DNA of 64,000 nt. Origin: Xestospongia bergquistia. Taxonomy: Eukaryota > Porifera > Demospongiae > Haplosclerida > Petrosiidae. Positions 1 to 12,954 of this stretch are shown one piece after another (position 1 is the stretch's first letter; each line of letters opens with the position of its first letter). The stretch lies in NCBI GenBank assembly GCA_963965975.1, contig OZ014423.1, forward strand, positions 2,542,001 to 2,606,000, read 5' to 3'. The notes under the pieces were generated by a model, which saw only the letters and a program-made list of their open reading frames with translations, made no database searches and had not been told where the DNA came from. The translations under genes were made by a program, and so were the position numbers.

Positions 1-221
1 ATACACATCGGCAGTTAAAGGATGCACAGTTTAATTTCATTTGTCTCTCTCAAAAGGCACATAGAACAATGCATTAAAATTATGAAGTGGACAAAATTAT
101 ATATATACATTATAGATACTATGTGGTCCTAAATAATTATAAGAATTTCCTGGCATCACAGCATGCCAGACAGTAATAATTAGTGGGTGTGGTTAGTGTA
201 GCTATATAAGCATAAACATAC

Positions 222-3200
222 CAACAACAATTCTGTCAATTCTATCCAGTGGTATCCGAATACAACAAGCTACTTGTTCAAAGTCTCCATTATAACTAAA
301 TAAATAGAGACCATCCATAACTAATATATATAAATTAACTACCTTACTTAGCTATACAAATATGTCTTCTCTCTTGACATAACAACAAAACAGTTTCTTC
401 TTCTTTATCTGAAGTAGGTACAAAACTGTGTGTGGAGAAGGAGAGACAGAAAGAGAAAAAGAGAAAGACAAAGAGAGAGGAGAGAGAGAACATAAAAATA
501 TATACTCTGTTATTGGTTACCCACCTATAACCAGCTGGTTCTATTAATGCCCAACCTTTAATAGGAACAGTGACATTTGCATAAAGGTCATTTCTACAGA
601 TAGTGATCATGTCTGCAATAGCCTTATAGGAAAAAAAACTAATCTTATTTGCTAAAGAAGGAGTACAGCTGTACCTGCTCTCGCTCTGATGACCATGAAG
701 GTAAATCAGAGAAAACAGGAGGTCGGAGGGATTGTTCATCTTCCTCCCAACCTCGTTGAGACTGAGGGAGGGAGGCTAATGCTTCTTGAGGTGGAACACC
801 TTGTTGTAGATCTGTATATTAGAGTAGTGACAATAGAAATTAACAATATATACAGTAACATACCAATGACAACTTGTCTATAAGCATCTCTAAATAGACT
901 TTGAATATATCTACAAAGAAATGACAGTATATTCAGTTGAACAGTACTAGTGGTCAGATACTTCTTACCTGTGAGCAGAATTGTATCCATCTCTCATAAC
1001 TCCATATAACCTTCGGTGGCCATAGCGAGTGAGGTCACCCTGTGTAGTAGGAGAGTGTCACTGTATCAACTACTACAGGCTACTATTACATCATAATGTA
1101 AATTTGTAATTGATATGGTTGTTGTCAAATAAATACAACCTATAACCCTTTGCACACCAAAGATGCATATATATGTATTGATGTTGACCACATTCAACAT
1201 TTCTGGTTGTGTCTTTATTATGCTTCCTCAAAATCAAGTTAAGTTTTACAGTACATGTTTGTTTAGTTGTAGAGGAAAGATGATGGATAATTGATCCCAA
1301 CTTATGTGAATAGAAAAAGTTAGATGATAGAGAAAGATTACACATGACTAATCAAGCTTTTTTCAAATTGTTAAGTCTGAGGGAGTCATGTGTATCAGCT
1401 GCTGTTAAAATTTGTTCATTTACTAGTGTTTGCTAATATTAATTTAGTTTAATTTTTAATTAATTTTTGGGCTGTTAAAAAGATTTAGTTTTTTTTAAGA
1501 AAAGGGTTTGTTGTAGTTAAATATTAAGATTTATAAATATTCCCTTAATTATCATTTCATAAGCATAAATTACATAAAAAGGAGTTGGTTAAAAACCTTT
1601 CAATCTTTGACCTCAAGATCATCTATTTGATTAATTTGTAGTTTAGACGGACTATTATGAAATCTATAATTCATATGAATTAATTAATTTATAATTTATT
1701 GGCATGTTTATTATTACAAAACAACAAAATTATTTATATAGTGAGTAGTTCATACAAATTCTAGATTCCACATTAATCAACTGCGTAAGCTACAAATTAA
1801 TTGTTAAAATAACTTATTATATTTATAGTGTAAGTTCCAGAATGATTTAGTTTTAGTTTTGATTTAGTTAACATTTCAAATAATGTTTTAGTTCTAGATT
1901 TAGTTTTAATTACTAAAGTCAAAAGGACCTAATAAAAGTATTGTTGTTTTAGTATTACCTTCATAGCTACAGTACCAGTATACTGCTTGCTAATAATATC
2001 TCCATTATTAGCCCATATCTCTTGATAATGACGTAAAAATTGACCAGTGATAGCTTCAAATGGAATCAACAATCCTAGTTTTTGAAGCTAGAGATTACAA
2101 TAAAAGTGAATCATTTTGAATTAGCATGCAAATACTGATGATAAACTACAAATACTTACAGATGTCTGAATGACTTCTTTACAAAGAACTGACTGAACAA
2201 CATTAGTTCTATCAAGGCAGTCCATACAATTTACTCTAAATACTCCATGTTGTACACAGAGAGGACCTTTCTGATAGTTCAAGTCCAACCTAAATACCAA
2301 CAGAAGACATGACACATTTTGATATATTAATAGATGGTACCAGAAATATTTTTGACGATTGATGTATTCTTCAATGTTATCCAATAACAGATTAATGTTG
2401 TGCCATTGGTTTAGTTTACTATATAAATAAGGAACATTATAAAAGTATATATATATATATATGTATGTTTGTAAAGAAAACTTACCAATGATGGTGGAAG
2501 TCAAAAGCTACATAAGTCAGAGAGGGGCAATCTAATGCCAATAACTGCTTTTCATAAGCTATTGTTACTACCTATCAATAGAGCAATTAGATAAATAAAC
2601 ATTTTTTAAATGTACATATACGTAAAAAAAAACATTAATTTGTTGACATTTACTTACTATATTAACCCTTCACATAAATTAAATCAAATCAAATATTTAC
2701 CCTTTCTCGGCCACTCTGGTTGACTAAGTTAACTAAAACTTGTTCATCATACAGGTTAATCTGGTTTTCAAAATGCCTCTCAAAAGCCTGAGTTGTCTCT
2801 GCCACAGCTATAAAAACAAAATAGCATAATAACATGTAAGGGAATAAAGTTAAAGGAAATTATCATTTTTCACTTCCATCATAGCATAATCTTACATTGT
2901 TGTATAATTGGTGTGGGCCTGTATTTATTACCAGGTTGAGTCCAGTACACAGGGACTGAGCCTCGTACTATCATGAATGACACAACATGACTTTTAATTT
3001 GCATTATCTGAAGAGAGAATAGTTTGACATGAGTAAGGGAATTTCTAACAACTTACCATCTCTGTTTCAATGTAATTAGCAACATGGCCTTGGTCGTCTA
3101 CACCTCGCCTGAGATATCGAGTACCTAAGGTATTACATTAATGACTTTCAGTGGATGGATAATCATTAAAGTTGACTCACAATGTGTGGGAATGTAAGTA

Positions 3201-6086
3201 TTAACATAATCATTGCCTGGTCAATGAATGTTATGTGTATTCTAGACCTTCTAACTGATGAAGTATGATATCCAAGACACATTGCACATGAACAGATGCT
3301 TGTGTTATTATTGTTATGTATAATATGCACTCTATATGCCAGAATAAAGTCTACAAGTTATTTAAATACAATACTATCATGTAATATACAATATTAATAT
3401 TGGTTTAAAAACAATCAGAAAAAACTATGTTGATTACACAGTATTAGATATAATGCACAGAAACAGTTTATTGAATTACTATAAAGACTAAGGTTAGTAC
3501 TAACCTGCTCTATATCGACTTCTTCTAGAGACAAGTGCCATTGTAAGAGTGGGTAAGCCCTCTTCATTTAATTCATCATCATTGGGTACAAAAAGTTTTT
3601 TCCAGTGCACATTATCCTCACCACTTTTATTACCATCAATGTCTTCCATTTTCTTCTCAATGCTCTCATAGGGTAGCCCCTCAAATCGTTCATTCATTAA
3701 ATCGTCAGTATCACAGCTAGCATTACTGTCATGGGATTGGTTATCTGAACTATTTCGTGGTGATCTATGCTTCACTTGAGGAGTGGCATCATCTGATTTA
3801 ATCAAAGAATAATGAGGAATTTGCGGGGATCCTTGTGGAGTGGGAGTAGAATTACTAGAATGAGTGTGGTCAGGTTTATCTGGTAGAGGACGGACATCAT
3901 CAGAGGCCTCTGAGTCTAGTAGATTATCATGACATGACACAATATCAGACTGATTCTCCTTAATTATAGGGATATCCTCTTGTTCAATTGTCTTCATAAG
4001 AGGTTCATCATGTGAAGGAGAATATACATGATAGAAAATACTATCTCCTTCTTTCTCAATGATGTCATATGACATTATGTCAACTGTGCCTGACATAGAG
4101 CTTTCTAATGAACTAACAGTAACTTGTGTAGATAGTTGTTGTCTTGGAGGACCATCATGTTCAAATACTCCCAGATGATCAGAAGATGGTATAAGGACTT
4201 GACGTATTTCTATATACCCTTGAATAATAGGAAGGACCCACATATCAATTTCTGGTCCCTACAAAAGGAGAGGAGATAAAATGAAGAGCATGATGTGTCA
4301 GAGGAGATGGAATCTTCATTATGTACAATAGACTGAGACAATGCTGTAAGTTTTCCTTTACTCAAAATATGAGACTACATTACTAGGTTATGACTTGTAC
4401 AGAAAATGTCACATGATAAATCATATACATTATAATTTATAAATAATCTTCTATGATTGTATGAAACAACGTACAAAATTTTCTATGAGTTCTGACAGCA
4501 TTACTTTATTCCAAAAGAATCTCTCGTCAACCTAATGATGATACCAAATAAATTGATTAACAGAAATAACTGTCTTTACATAACAAGTCATGAGTGTCAT
4601 TACTATTACAATAATAGTGTATAGTTCTTACTCTCTGCCAATGTCTTAATTTGTTTGCATCACCACAATTATGTTGTCTTTGAACTGATTGAGTCAGATC
4701 AGAGTTGTAACTGAAATAGAATGACTGTGAACCATTGAACATTTGTTGTAGAGCCTAATGAGAGAGAGTTATGTAATAAAATATCACCTACTATAGAATG
4801 TAGAGTGGCAGATTTGCGAAATTTTTGCTGACAACTATTGCATTCATCTTAATTCTAATGTCATGGCTCATAAATTGTAATCCACCAAACACTATCTTTG
4901 AAGGAATTCACATATTACGTACTAAACAATATACATTTAATCAGATAATATGACATGTAACTCTTCGATTCTCAAACAAATAAACAATCTATTCTTATAA
5001 TTTGAAAGTCATCAAAACAATTTACATTACATTATTACTTTTTAGAATTATACTACTCATAATGTTTCTTAGTACCAGTAAACATCAGTGGCCAGAAAAT
5101 AACACTAGTTTCTAATGTAATCACAAAGACTAACCTCTTGAAGCCTCTTCTCTAATTTGCCTTTATCTTTGATGTCTTTCTCTCTACGATCTTGAGCATA
5201 TGTCTAAAGAGAAGATGAACCAGTCATAACAGAGTGTATAACAACAACTTACCTCTATTTTAATTTCATCGATAGATTTCTCTACAGATAATGGTATCAG
5301 TAACACTCTCTCAATACAATAGACAGCACCACCCAAAGGAGGAAGATAACCTATCATCTTAGCTTCCTTGATAATTAACAGATACCAGTCTGAGTCTAAA
5401 TGGAGAGGCTTTCAGTTGACATTTTTTATAAATATCTCTACAATATTATTACTGTTTCCTCCACATCTGTGGACTTTATAAGATGATAATATTAAAATAT
5501 GTGTGCCTGCCCTTAACTATGATGTATATTCTTATACTCCATTGTAATGGTCAATGGATACCTGTTTATTAATTAATTTTGATGAAGATAAATAAATGAT
5601 TAATGTTAGGGCAGATTAAAATTTGCAATTCAATAAAATCTAATAGTATTCATAAAAATTGAAATTTAAATTTTTCAAAAAAATCTGTTTAAATAAAACT
5701 CTTATTGTAATTTCTCCCAATACATTTTATATATTTCACAGTCACTCTCTTAACTGTGTATCTATAAACACAACCACATTGTATTAAAATACAATAGACT
5801 ATACTATACTTATTAGTACTACTCAGTGAACTACTATGAGGATATATTATAGACTGTTTACTAACCTTGGAAGAATCTAATTTTCCCAATAAGTCCATAA
5901 GATGTACAAAGCTTGTTAGGAAGACTGTGTAATTGATTATCAAAATCTGTATGGATTGATACATACAGTAATAACTATTATTAACTAACCATTGCCTGGC
6001 AGCAAGGAGCCATTCTCTCGTGAATACAAAAGAGACTGGCCATTTTTTCGAAGCATTACATGAGATTTCGAGAGCAATACTTCCAT
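222..6086 (-). CDS. INPP5F: INPP5F/SAC2-like phosphoinositide phosphatase, 3' part outside window
   Basis: SAC-domain phosphatase of the INPP5F (Sac2) family, which dephosphorylates phosphoinositides (chiefly PI4P) on endosomes. Eighteen exons can be followed on the minus strand: 6086-5990, 5946-5866, 5395-5253, 5203-5135, 4754-4632, 4531-4475, 4258-3505, 3124-3057, 3007-2896, 2807-2701, 2571-2486, 2289-2160, 2087-1959, 1039-969, 910-864, 811-675, 622-532, 320-222. All junctions are GT-AG and keep frame, giving about 800 residues. The exon at 2289-2160 holds the CX5RT catalytic motif CMDCLDRT. Other family landmarks are SRRSRYRAG, HVANYIETE, RGSVPVYWTQPG, YTGTVAMK, FRDAYRQVVI and KGWALIEP. 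The start at 6086 matches the family N-terminus (MEVLLSKSHVML); an upstream in-frame ATG at 6212 is possible. The C-terminus lies beyond base 1. Exon 7 carries a long acidic, Ser-rich insert. Family assignment is strong. Confidence 0.92.
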
Positions 6087-6649
6087 TTGAGAGGCTTTTG
6101 ACGAAGAGGAGACACGTCGATTCTTACCTAGCTCCTCCATTTGAAGTGAGTGTGGCGGCTTTCCTTGTTGTGTCTTGGTTGGTTTGTTCAAAAAAGGCGA
6201 CACAGGAAGCATACTATTGAAATAAAAGGTAGTGGAGAATTTAACTCACTCTAAATTGTTGAGTTGACTACTACATGTATCCCCTCCTCTTTTCTCCTCC
6301 CTGTGGCTTAGTGATACATGCTGTACCGTAAACTATGCATTGATATCTTAATTAAAAGACACATTCTTCTAATAATAATTTGGAAATCAACTTTGAAGTT
6401 GTCAAGATCTCAAGATACCTGTACTTTAATAGTACTTGCAGTAGAGGAACTTCATCTACTTAACTCAAAATAACTATATAATCTTTAAATAACTCTGTGA
6501 GTATGATAATTCTAAATAACTATATAATCTTTAAATAACTCTGTGAGTATGATAATTCTATGTAATCTTGTCCTATATAAAGCACACAAGTGATAATAGT
6601 ATTCTCTATTAGATCTCCCTTAACAAGTAAGTCATAGTTAACATTAACT
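6087..6649. promoter_or_regulatory. Divergent promoter region between INPP5F and GOLGA7
   Basis: The two genes are transcribed away from each other, with 563 bp between their ATGs, so both promoters must lie here. No TATA box is obvious. A 46-bp direct duplication lies at 6468-6559. An in-frame upstream extension of INPP5F exon 1 reaches 6212. The regulatory role is inferred from position only. Confidence 0.5.
6468..6559. repeat. 46-bp perfect direct tandem duplication
   Basis: Two adjacent identical 46-bp copies (6468-6513 and 6514-6559) begin AAATAACTATATAATC and end GATAATTCT. They lie about 90 bp upstream of the GOLGA7 start. They contain no coding sequence. Confidence 0.9.
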
Positions 6650-7215
6650 ATGGATCGACGATTTCAAAATAAGAAGATATTTATTCAAAGAGATTACAGT
6701 ATGGGTACAGCAGTGAGATTCTCAGAAGAGTTTCCATCAGAACTTAGAGGAAAGGTATATACATATTGTTTATTGGTCATCACTGAATTGATGAATGAGA
6801 CATTCTCATATAATTATTCTATTTTTATTTTATTTTAGATTGATGAAAGTACCTTTCAGCAAACTATTCGTCGTATTAATATTATCTTTGATGAGGCTGA
6901 AGCTTATAATTGTAGAGTTTACTCAGAAGGCTGTCTGGCCTGCTTAACTGGATACACAATTCATTTTTGTTTCAAAACACATTATGAGAGAGTAAGTGCT
7001 TATACAAATATAGCCTTCCTTTAATGACTTATTCTTTATGGGATTATGTATGATGTATCTTCTAGTGTGCGGAGAATGTGTCTCGCTATATTCAAGAACA
7101 AAACTATCATGTGTATGAACCTCGTGGTGTCCTTTTGGGGGATCCTATGGATAGAGGACTACGTTGTGTATCCTTAATAATGTGTAAAGGGAGGGGTATA
7201 GTTGTGTTCCTATAA
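6650..7215 (+). CDS. GOLGA7: Golgin subfamily A member 7 (GOLGA7/ERF4-like)
   Basis: GOLGA7 is the accessory subunit of the DHHC9 palmitoyltransferase that acylates Ras at the Golgi; yeast Erf4 is its counterpart. Three exons, 6650-6754, 6839-6991 and 7066-7215, join with GT-AG borders and perfect frame into 135 residues, against 137 in human. Diagnostic stretches are KIFIQRDYSMGT near the N-terminus, SEGCLACLTGYTIHFCFKTHYE in the middle (the conserved Cys pair used for palmitoylation in the family) and SRYIQEQNYHVYEPRGVLLGDP with DRGLR near the C-terminus. Introns are 84 and 74 bp. The start is the first ATG and matches the family length. Nothing is missing. It stands head-to-head with INPP5F. 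Confidence 0.95.
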
Positions 7216-8154
7216 TCCAACTATTGTGGTGATTTTTAGGATGTTTCTGAAACTAGTCAATAATTATTACATTTTCAATTATTGTATATATCTATACTGG
7301 TAGGTAAAACTGTTTTTATTAACTCAGCTTTTGTGATAATGAATTTCCAGGAGCAAGGTTATTATTAACTATTGTTTGTAAAAGCTATGCCTTCGTACAC
7401 TCACTAGTCACTAGTCATTAACCACTATGGTGATTGAATATATAGCTTGTTAGATTCAGTGTTATAAGCACATGTGATATAGATGTCTAGTGTATATCTT
7501 TGGTTCTTCTAACAGTTTTTCCTTAACTAGCTTTTACAGATTGAGGTTAACATCAATTATGAACTGAACACAGTGGAAGCATGAAGATATAACTTAACTT
7601 TATCATTTCTTTCTTTACAATCTTTTTTAACTTCTGTTCTGTTTTGTTAAGTATGCTATTCAATTCTTCTATGTTTGTTCTAATAATTATTATGAATTAT
7701 ATATAATTCAATTAAATACAATTTAACTTAACTTTATCATTTCTTTCTTTACAATCTTTTTTAACTTCTGTTCACGTTATTATATGATTCTTCTTATTAA
7801 ATATGTTATTAAGCTGTTTTAAATTCTGTTTGTTCTAATAATTATCACAAATTATACATAATTCAATTAAACATAATTACAGCCATCATGTCTATCAATC
7901 TACTCTCCTGCTGTACACACTAAACACACTGATTGTGCCTACATATATATTATATATATGTATATATTAAATTATATTATATGTATTTATGTATGTATGT
8001 ATGTATACATACACACACATATACATTATATATTGTGCTAATGAATGAAAGTTTATTTATTCATGCATTGATGTATAAACTAGATAAACTAGATAAAGCT
8101 ATTTGTTTGTTGAATAACAATATTATAATAAAGATGCCCTATCATTTGGCAGGG
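7216..8154. other. Intergenic: GOLGA7 3' flank and 5' edge of the EGF array
   Basis: No gene is supported here. A stretch of about 50 bp (ACTTTATCATTTCTTTC...) occurs at about 7591-7640 and again at about 7725-7775. The second copy begins the sequence that recurs 5' of every intact EGF gene, so it marks the left edge of the duplicated unit. Bases 7940-8035 are a palindromic (TA)n/(GTAT)n/(CA)n microsatellite, also repeated before each intact copy. Confidence 0.6.
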
Positions 8155-8162
8155 TATAAAAG
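8155..8162 (+). promoter_or_regulatory. TATA box of EGF gene 1
   Basis: TATAAAAG lies in the conserved core CATTTGGCAGGGTATAAAAG, 74 bp before the ATG. The same core at the same distance precedes the other three intact genes, which supports function. Transcription start is expected about 30 bp downstream. Confidence 0.75.
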
Positions 8163-8228
8163 GAGCTCTGCCAATGAGCTTCAGTCATCCCAAGATTTAA
8201 CTGTCTTTCACTCATTTAGAGAAACAAG

Positions 8229-10608
8229 ATGGTATCTCTACCAAGATGTATCCTACTCTCTGCAGTGGTCTGGATTCTCTTCAGTCATGTTCGTTCTCAA
8301 GGTTATGTTTCTCCACCACCTACTGCTCCTAGGCCTAGGCCTACCCATCCACCCACTCCTGGTTACACCTCTTGTCCTCCAGGCTACCAGCAAGCATATG
8401 GCAAAAAATGCAAAGATATCAATGAATGTAATGTCAATAATGGTGGCTGCAATCATACCTGTATTAACTATGATGGTAGTTATTACTGTACATGTAACCC
8501 TGGTTATCGTTTATCTAACAATTACCACACCTGTATGGATATCAATGAATGTGCCTGGGATAATGGGGGCTGTGATCAAAAGTGTATCAACGAACCAGGA
8601 TCTTTCTCCTGTGCATGCTATGAGGGTTTCCGACTTGATCACTACCGCTGTAAGGACATAGATGAATGCAGCAAAGACCTTGACAATTGTGATCAGAGGT
8701 GTTTTAACACTAAAGGCAGTTTTCTGTGCTACTGTTATCCTGGCTATGAGCTTGGAGTTAATGGCGCTTCATGTATTGATAAGAATGAATGTTGGGTCAG
8801 TAATGGAGGATGCTCTGATATCTGTGTCAACTCTCAAGGAAACTACTCCTGTGAGTGTCCTCCTGGTTATACTCTTGATTCCAACCTGAGAACATGTATT
8901 GATGATGATGAATGTAATCCTCGCTCCCCTTGTGAACAAAGGTTAGCAAACAAATACATAATATACAACATACAATACTGTATCTATCTAACTTTTGCTT
9001 GTTCCTTTCCACAGGTGTGTCAACACTCCAGGCAGTTTTGAGTGTTATTGTTACCATGGATATGTACTTAACTCCACTGATGGTGTATCGTGTGACAATA
9101 TAAATGAGTGTTTGTGGGCTAATGGAGGCTGTGATCAGATCTGCATTGACCAGGAACCTTCCTTTGAATGCAGATGCAGAAGTGGCTATACCCTGATCAA
9201 TACTAAAGAATGCGAAGACATCAACGAATGCTTGACTAATAATGGCGGTTGTAATCAAATCTGTGTTAATACACCTGGTAGTTTTGTCTGCCAGTGTTGG
9301 GATGGCTATGAGCTACAAGCGGATAATAAAACATGTCGGGATACTAATGAATGTATGGATGATACAGATGACTGCGATCAGATATGTCAGAATGTTGATG
9401 GAGGTTATGTGTGTTCTTGCATTAATGGTTATAGATTAGTGACCATCTACCGTCCTGCTTTGAATCAAATATCACATCGTTTCCAGGCTACCATATGTGT
9501 AGATATCAATGAATGCACTGAAGGAATAGCTCGATGTAATCATATATGCTGGAACACAATAGGTTCTTTTAATTGTAGTTGCTATCCTGGGTACATTCTT
9601 GATAGTGACGGTATCACATGCATTGATTTTAATGAGTGTAACCAAACCCGTTTCTGTGACCAAAAGTGTTTTAACCTCCCTGGAAGCTTTGAATGTGGGT
9701 GTGCTAAAGGTTACATCCTGGGTCCTGACCAACGTACATGCTGGGACATCAATGAATGTTTAGTTTCTAATGGAGGCTGTCAACATATTTGCTATAATTA
9801 CGATGGTTCATACAAGTGCAGTTGCTGGGAAGGATACACTCTCAGTTCTGATGGTTTTAGTTGCCAAGATATAAATGAATGTTACCTTCAACTGGATTCA
9901 TGTCAACAAAGTTGTGTCAATACTCATGGCTCATTTGTTTGCGATTGTTATCCAGGTTTTACATTAAATGGAGATGGAAAAACCTGTAGAGATGTTGATG
10001 AATGTGCTACCAAATGGCACAACTGTGATCCAAAGAAAGAGAGATGTGTCAACAACAATGGAAGCTTCATTTGTGAATGTGTACCACCATTCCGACAAAG
10101 TCCATTGGGCTGCAGTAAGTTTCTTTTTTTGTTGGCATTTGTAAGTTGTAATTACATATTATCTTTTCTTACAGCAAGGCCACCAAAGGACCCTCCTACA
10201 CCCACAAAGCCACCAAAGCACCCTCCTACACCCACAAGGCCACCAAAGCACCCTCCTACATCCACAAGGCCACCAAAGCACCCTCCTACACCCACATTAT
10301 GTGGTAGAGCTCGTTGTGATCACAAATGTTCTCTGGTCCATGGCAGTCCTGTCTGTTCTTGCCGATATGGATATATCCTCTGTAGTGATGGACGCACCTG
10401 TAAAGATCTAGATGAATGTCAAGTAATGAATGGAGGCTGTTATCATATATGTGTCAACACTCCTGGAGGGTACCATTGCTCATGTAATTCTGGTTACTGG
10501 TTGGACAGAGATGGACACACTTGTCACTCCTACTTTCCAATACCTTTACCTTATCCATTAAACAGGCCACGAAATCATGGACCTAGTAATAATCCTCATT
10601 ATGGATAG
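8229..10608 (+). CDS. Secreted multi-EGF protein, copy 1
   Basis: Three exons (8229-8941, 9015-10114, 10175-10608) join with GT-AG borders into 748 residues. A signal peptide covers residues 1 to about 24 (ends VRSQ), followed by a short Pro-rich stretch. Then come 13 consecutive calcium-binding EGF modules, each opening D-I-N/D-E-C with six cysteines. Module 5 is split by intron 1, and module 8 has a long loop before its last cysteine. Exon 3 starts with four 10-residue repeats (PPKHPPTPTR type), then two more EGF modules and a Pro/Asn-rich tail. There is no transmembrane segment, so it is probably an extracellular matrix or secreted adhesive protein, fibrillin/fibulin-like in domain type only. 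Intron 2 is 60 bp and open, so it could be read through. A polyadenylation signal AATAAA lies at 10636. No orthologue is named. Confidence 0.9.
10180..10299 (+). repeat. Coding minisatellite, 4 x 30 bp, EGF gene 1
   Basis: Four 30-bp units encode PPKxPPTPT(R/K) decapeptides between EGF modules 13 and 14. Unit number differs between copies (4, 4, 6 and 5 in genes 1 to 4). Confidence 0.92.
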
Positions 10609-10837
10609 TCTTAAATGGATCTCAAACATTGTAATAATAAAATTACCTCCTTAATTCATCTTTTTTATGATATATGTAAATTGTGATGTTTGATTTAAAA
10701 ATTGTTGTTGTTAATGACCACTTTTCTGAGAGCTAATTTGAATTAGTACAGTATGTCAATTCAATGTGTTGGCTTGGTTCCTTAGCTGAGTAGGAGTTGG
10801 TTCTTTGGCCACACAACAGTGTAGTCCAATGTTCTAG

Positions 10838-11310
10838 AAAAGTCAGGGTAGATAAGCTTCTGATGTTACTGGTTGGACAAAGATGGACACACTTGTCATT
10901 CCTACTTTCCAATCCCTTTTTCTTATCTATTACACAAGCCACGAAATCACGGACCTAGTAATAATCTTCATTATGGATAGTCTCAATATAGAAAAGTCAG
11001 GGTAGATAAGCTAATTCTGGTTACTGGTTGGACAGAGATGGGCACACTTGTCACTCCTACTTTCCAATACCTTTACCTTATCCATTAAACAGGCCACGAA
11101 ATCACGGACCTAGTAATAATCCTCATTATGGATAGTCTCAATATAGAAAAGTCAGGGTAGATAAGCTAATTCTGGTTACTGGTTGGACAGAGATGGGCAC
11201 ACTTGTCACTCCTACTTTCCAATACCTTTACCTTATCCATTAAACAGGCCACGAAATCATGGACCTAGTAATAATCCTCATAATGGATAGTCTCATAATC
11301 CTCATAATGG
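10838..11310 (+). repeat. Satellite of EGF 3'-exon fragments, unit 1
   Basis: Three tandem copies of about 155 bp, each holding the last coding part of the EGF gene (from GGTTACTGGTTGGACA to the terminal ATGGATAG) plus the linker AAAAGTCAGGGTAGATAAGC. The last copy ends in short extra repeats of the CCTCATAATGGATAGTCT tail. No open gene is kept. It is derived from exon 3 of the gene just upstream. Confidence 0.88.
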
Positions 11311-11662
11311 ATAGTCTCAAACTTGTAATCAAACTTAGTAATAATACCTAACTCATCTTTATTTGTTTAATGATGTATGTGATTTTAATGTGATTTAAAA
11401 TTGTCATGTTACAATTTGATGTATCAAACTTTTTTGTTTAATGATATATTTGATATTAATTTGTGTATTTGTGTAGTTAAGGATCACTTTGTGGAGAGCT
11501 AATTAGAATTATTAGTATAGTATGATGCCCTACATTTGGCAGGGTATAAAAGGAGCTCTGGCAATGAGCTTCAGTCATCCCTACATTTGGCAGGGTATAA
11601 AAGGAGCTCTGGCAATGAGCATCCCAAGATTTTACTGTCTTTCACTCATTTAGAGAAACAAG

Positions 11663-12954
11663 GTGGTATCTCTACCAAGATGTATCCTACTCTCTGCAGT
11701 GGTCTGCATTTTCTCTAGTCCATGTTCATTCTCAGGGTTATGTTTCTTCACCCCCTACTGCTCCTAGGCCTAGGTCCTGGCCTACCCATCCACCCACACC
11801 TGGTTACACCTCTTGTCCTCCAGGCTACCAGCAAGTCTGGAGTAAAAAATGCAAAGATGGTGGCTGCAATCATACCTGTATTAACTTATGATGGTAGTTA
11901 CTACTGTACATGTAACCCTGGTTATCATTTATCTAACAATTACCACACCTGTATGGATATCAATGAGTGTGCCTTGGATAATGGGGGCTGTGATCAAAAG
12001 TGTATCAACGAACCAGGATCTTTCTCCTGTGCATGCTATGAGGGTTTCCGACTTGATCACTACCGCTGTCAGGACATAGACAAATGTAGTGAAGACAATT
12101 GTGATTAGAAGAGTTTTAATATGAAAGGCAGTTTTCTGTGCTACTGTTACCGTGGCTATGAGCTTGAAGTTAATGGTGCTTCGTATATTGATAAGAATGA
12201 ATGTTGGGTCAGTAATGGAGGATGCTCTGATATTTGTGTCAACTCTCAAGGAAACTACTCCTATGACTGTCCTCCTGGTTATACTCTTGATTCCAACCTG
12301 AGAACATGTATTGATGTTGATGAATGTAATCCTCGCTCCCCTTGTGAACAAAGGTTAGCAAACAAATACAACACATAGATATGTATATGAATCCATATCC
12401 TCATAGATCATACATATCATATCTAAAAACCCATATTCTCATTCATATGCTTGTTCTTTTCCACAGGTGTGTCAACATCCCAGGCAGTTTTGAGTGTTGT
12501 TGTTACCATGGATATTTACTTAACTCCACTGATGGTGTATTGTGTAACAATATAAATGAGTGTTTATAGGCTAATGGAGGCTGTAACTAGATCAACAGTT
12601 CTCACATCCACAGCAACACCCACACCTATTCCAACTACAGATTTATGCGACAGAGCTCATAGTGATCACAAGTATTCTCTGGTCTATGGCAGTCCTGTCT
12701 GTTTTTGCTGATATGGATATATCGTCTGTAGTGATGGATGGACCTGTAAAGATCTAGATGAATGTCAAGTAATGAATGGAGGCTGTTATCATATATGTGT
12801 CAACACTCCTGGAGGGTACCATTGCTCATGTAATTCTGGTTACTGGTTGGACAGAGATGGGCACACTTGTCACTCCTACTTTCCAATCCCTTTGCCTTAT
12901 CCATTAAACAGACCACAAAATCATGGACCTTGTAATAATCCTCATTATGGATAG
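11663..12954 (+). pseudogene. Truncated EGF pseudogene 1
   Basis: The copy keeps the promoter, with two TATA boxes (11545 and 11596) because about 50 bp is duplicated. It also keeps the 5' half of the gene and the intron-1 splice sites. The start codon is GTG instead of ATG (11663). There are frameshifts in the signal-peptide region and near 11880, a stop at 12106-12108, a stop at 12567-12569 and another at about 12590. EGF modules 7 to 13 are deleted: the reading jumps from module 6 to a short Pro/Thr linker and modules 14-15. The last module and the tail remain readable up to 12954. It cannot make the parental protein. Confidence 0.9.

Noticed and set aside
344-739. Minus-strand ORF of 131 codons as an independent gene
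   Set aside because: It is exon 17 of INPP5F read through into its introns; splice sites at 622 and 532 explain the conserved part.
1091-1345. 84-residue minus-strand ORF within INPP5F
   Set aside because: It lies in the intron between exons 13 and 14 and has no similarity to the family.
7933-8661. Plus-strand ORF overlapping the EGF promoter and exon 1
   Set aside because: It runs through the TATA box and the microsatellite and reads exon 1 in the wrong frame.
8827-9258. Long minus-strand ORF antisense to EGF gene 1 (and its counterparts in the other copies)
   Set aside because: It mirrors the repetitive EGF codons, has no domain or start context, and recurs only because the gene recurs.
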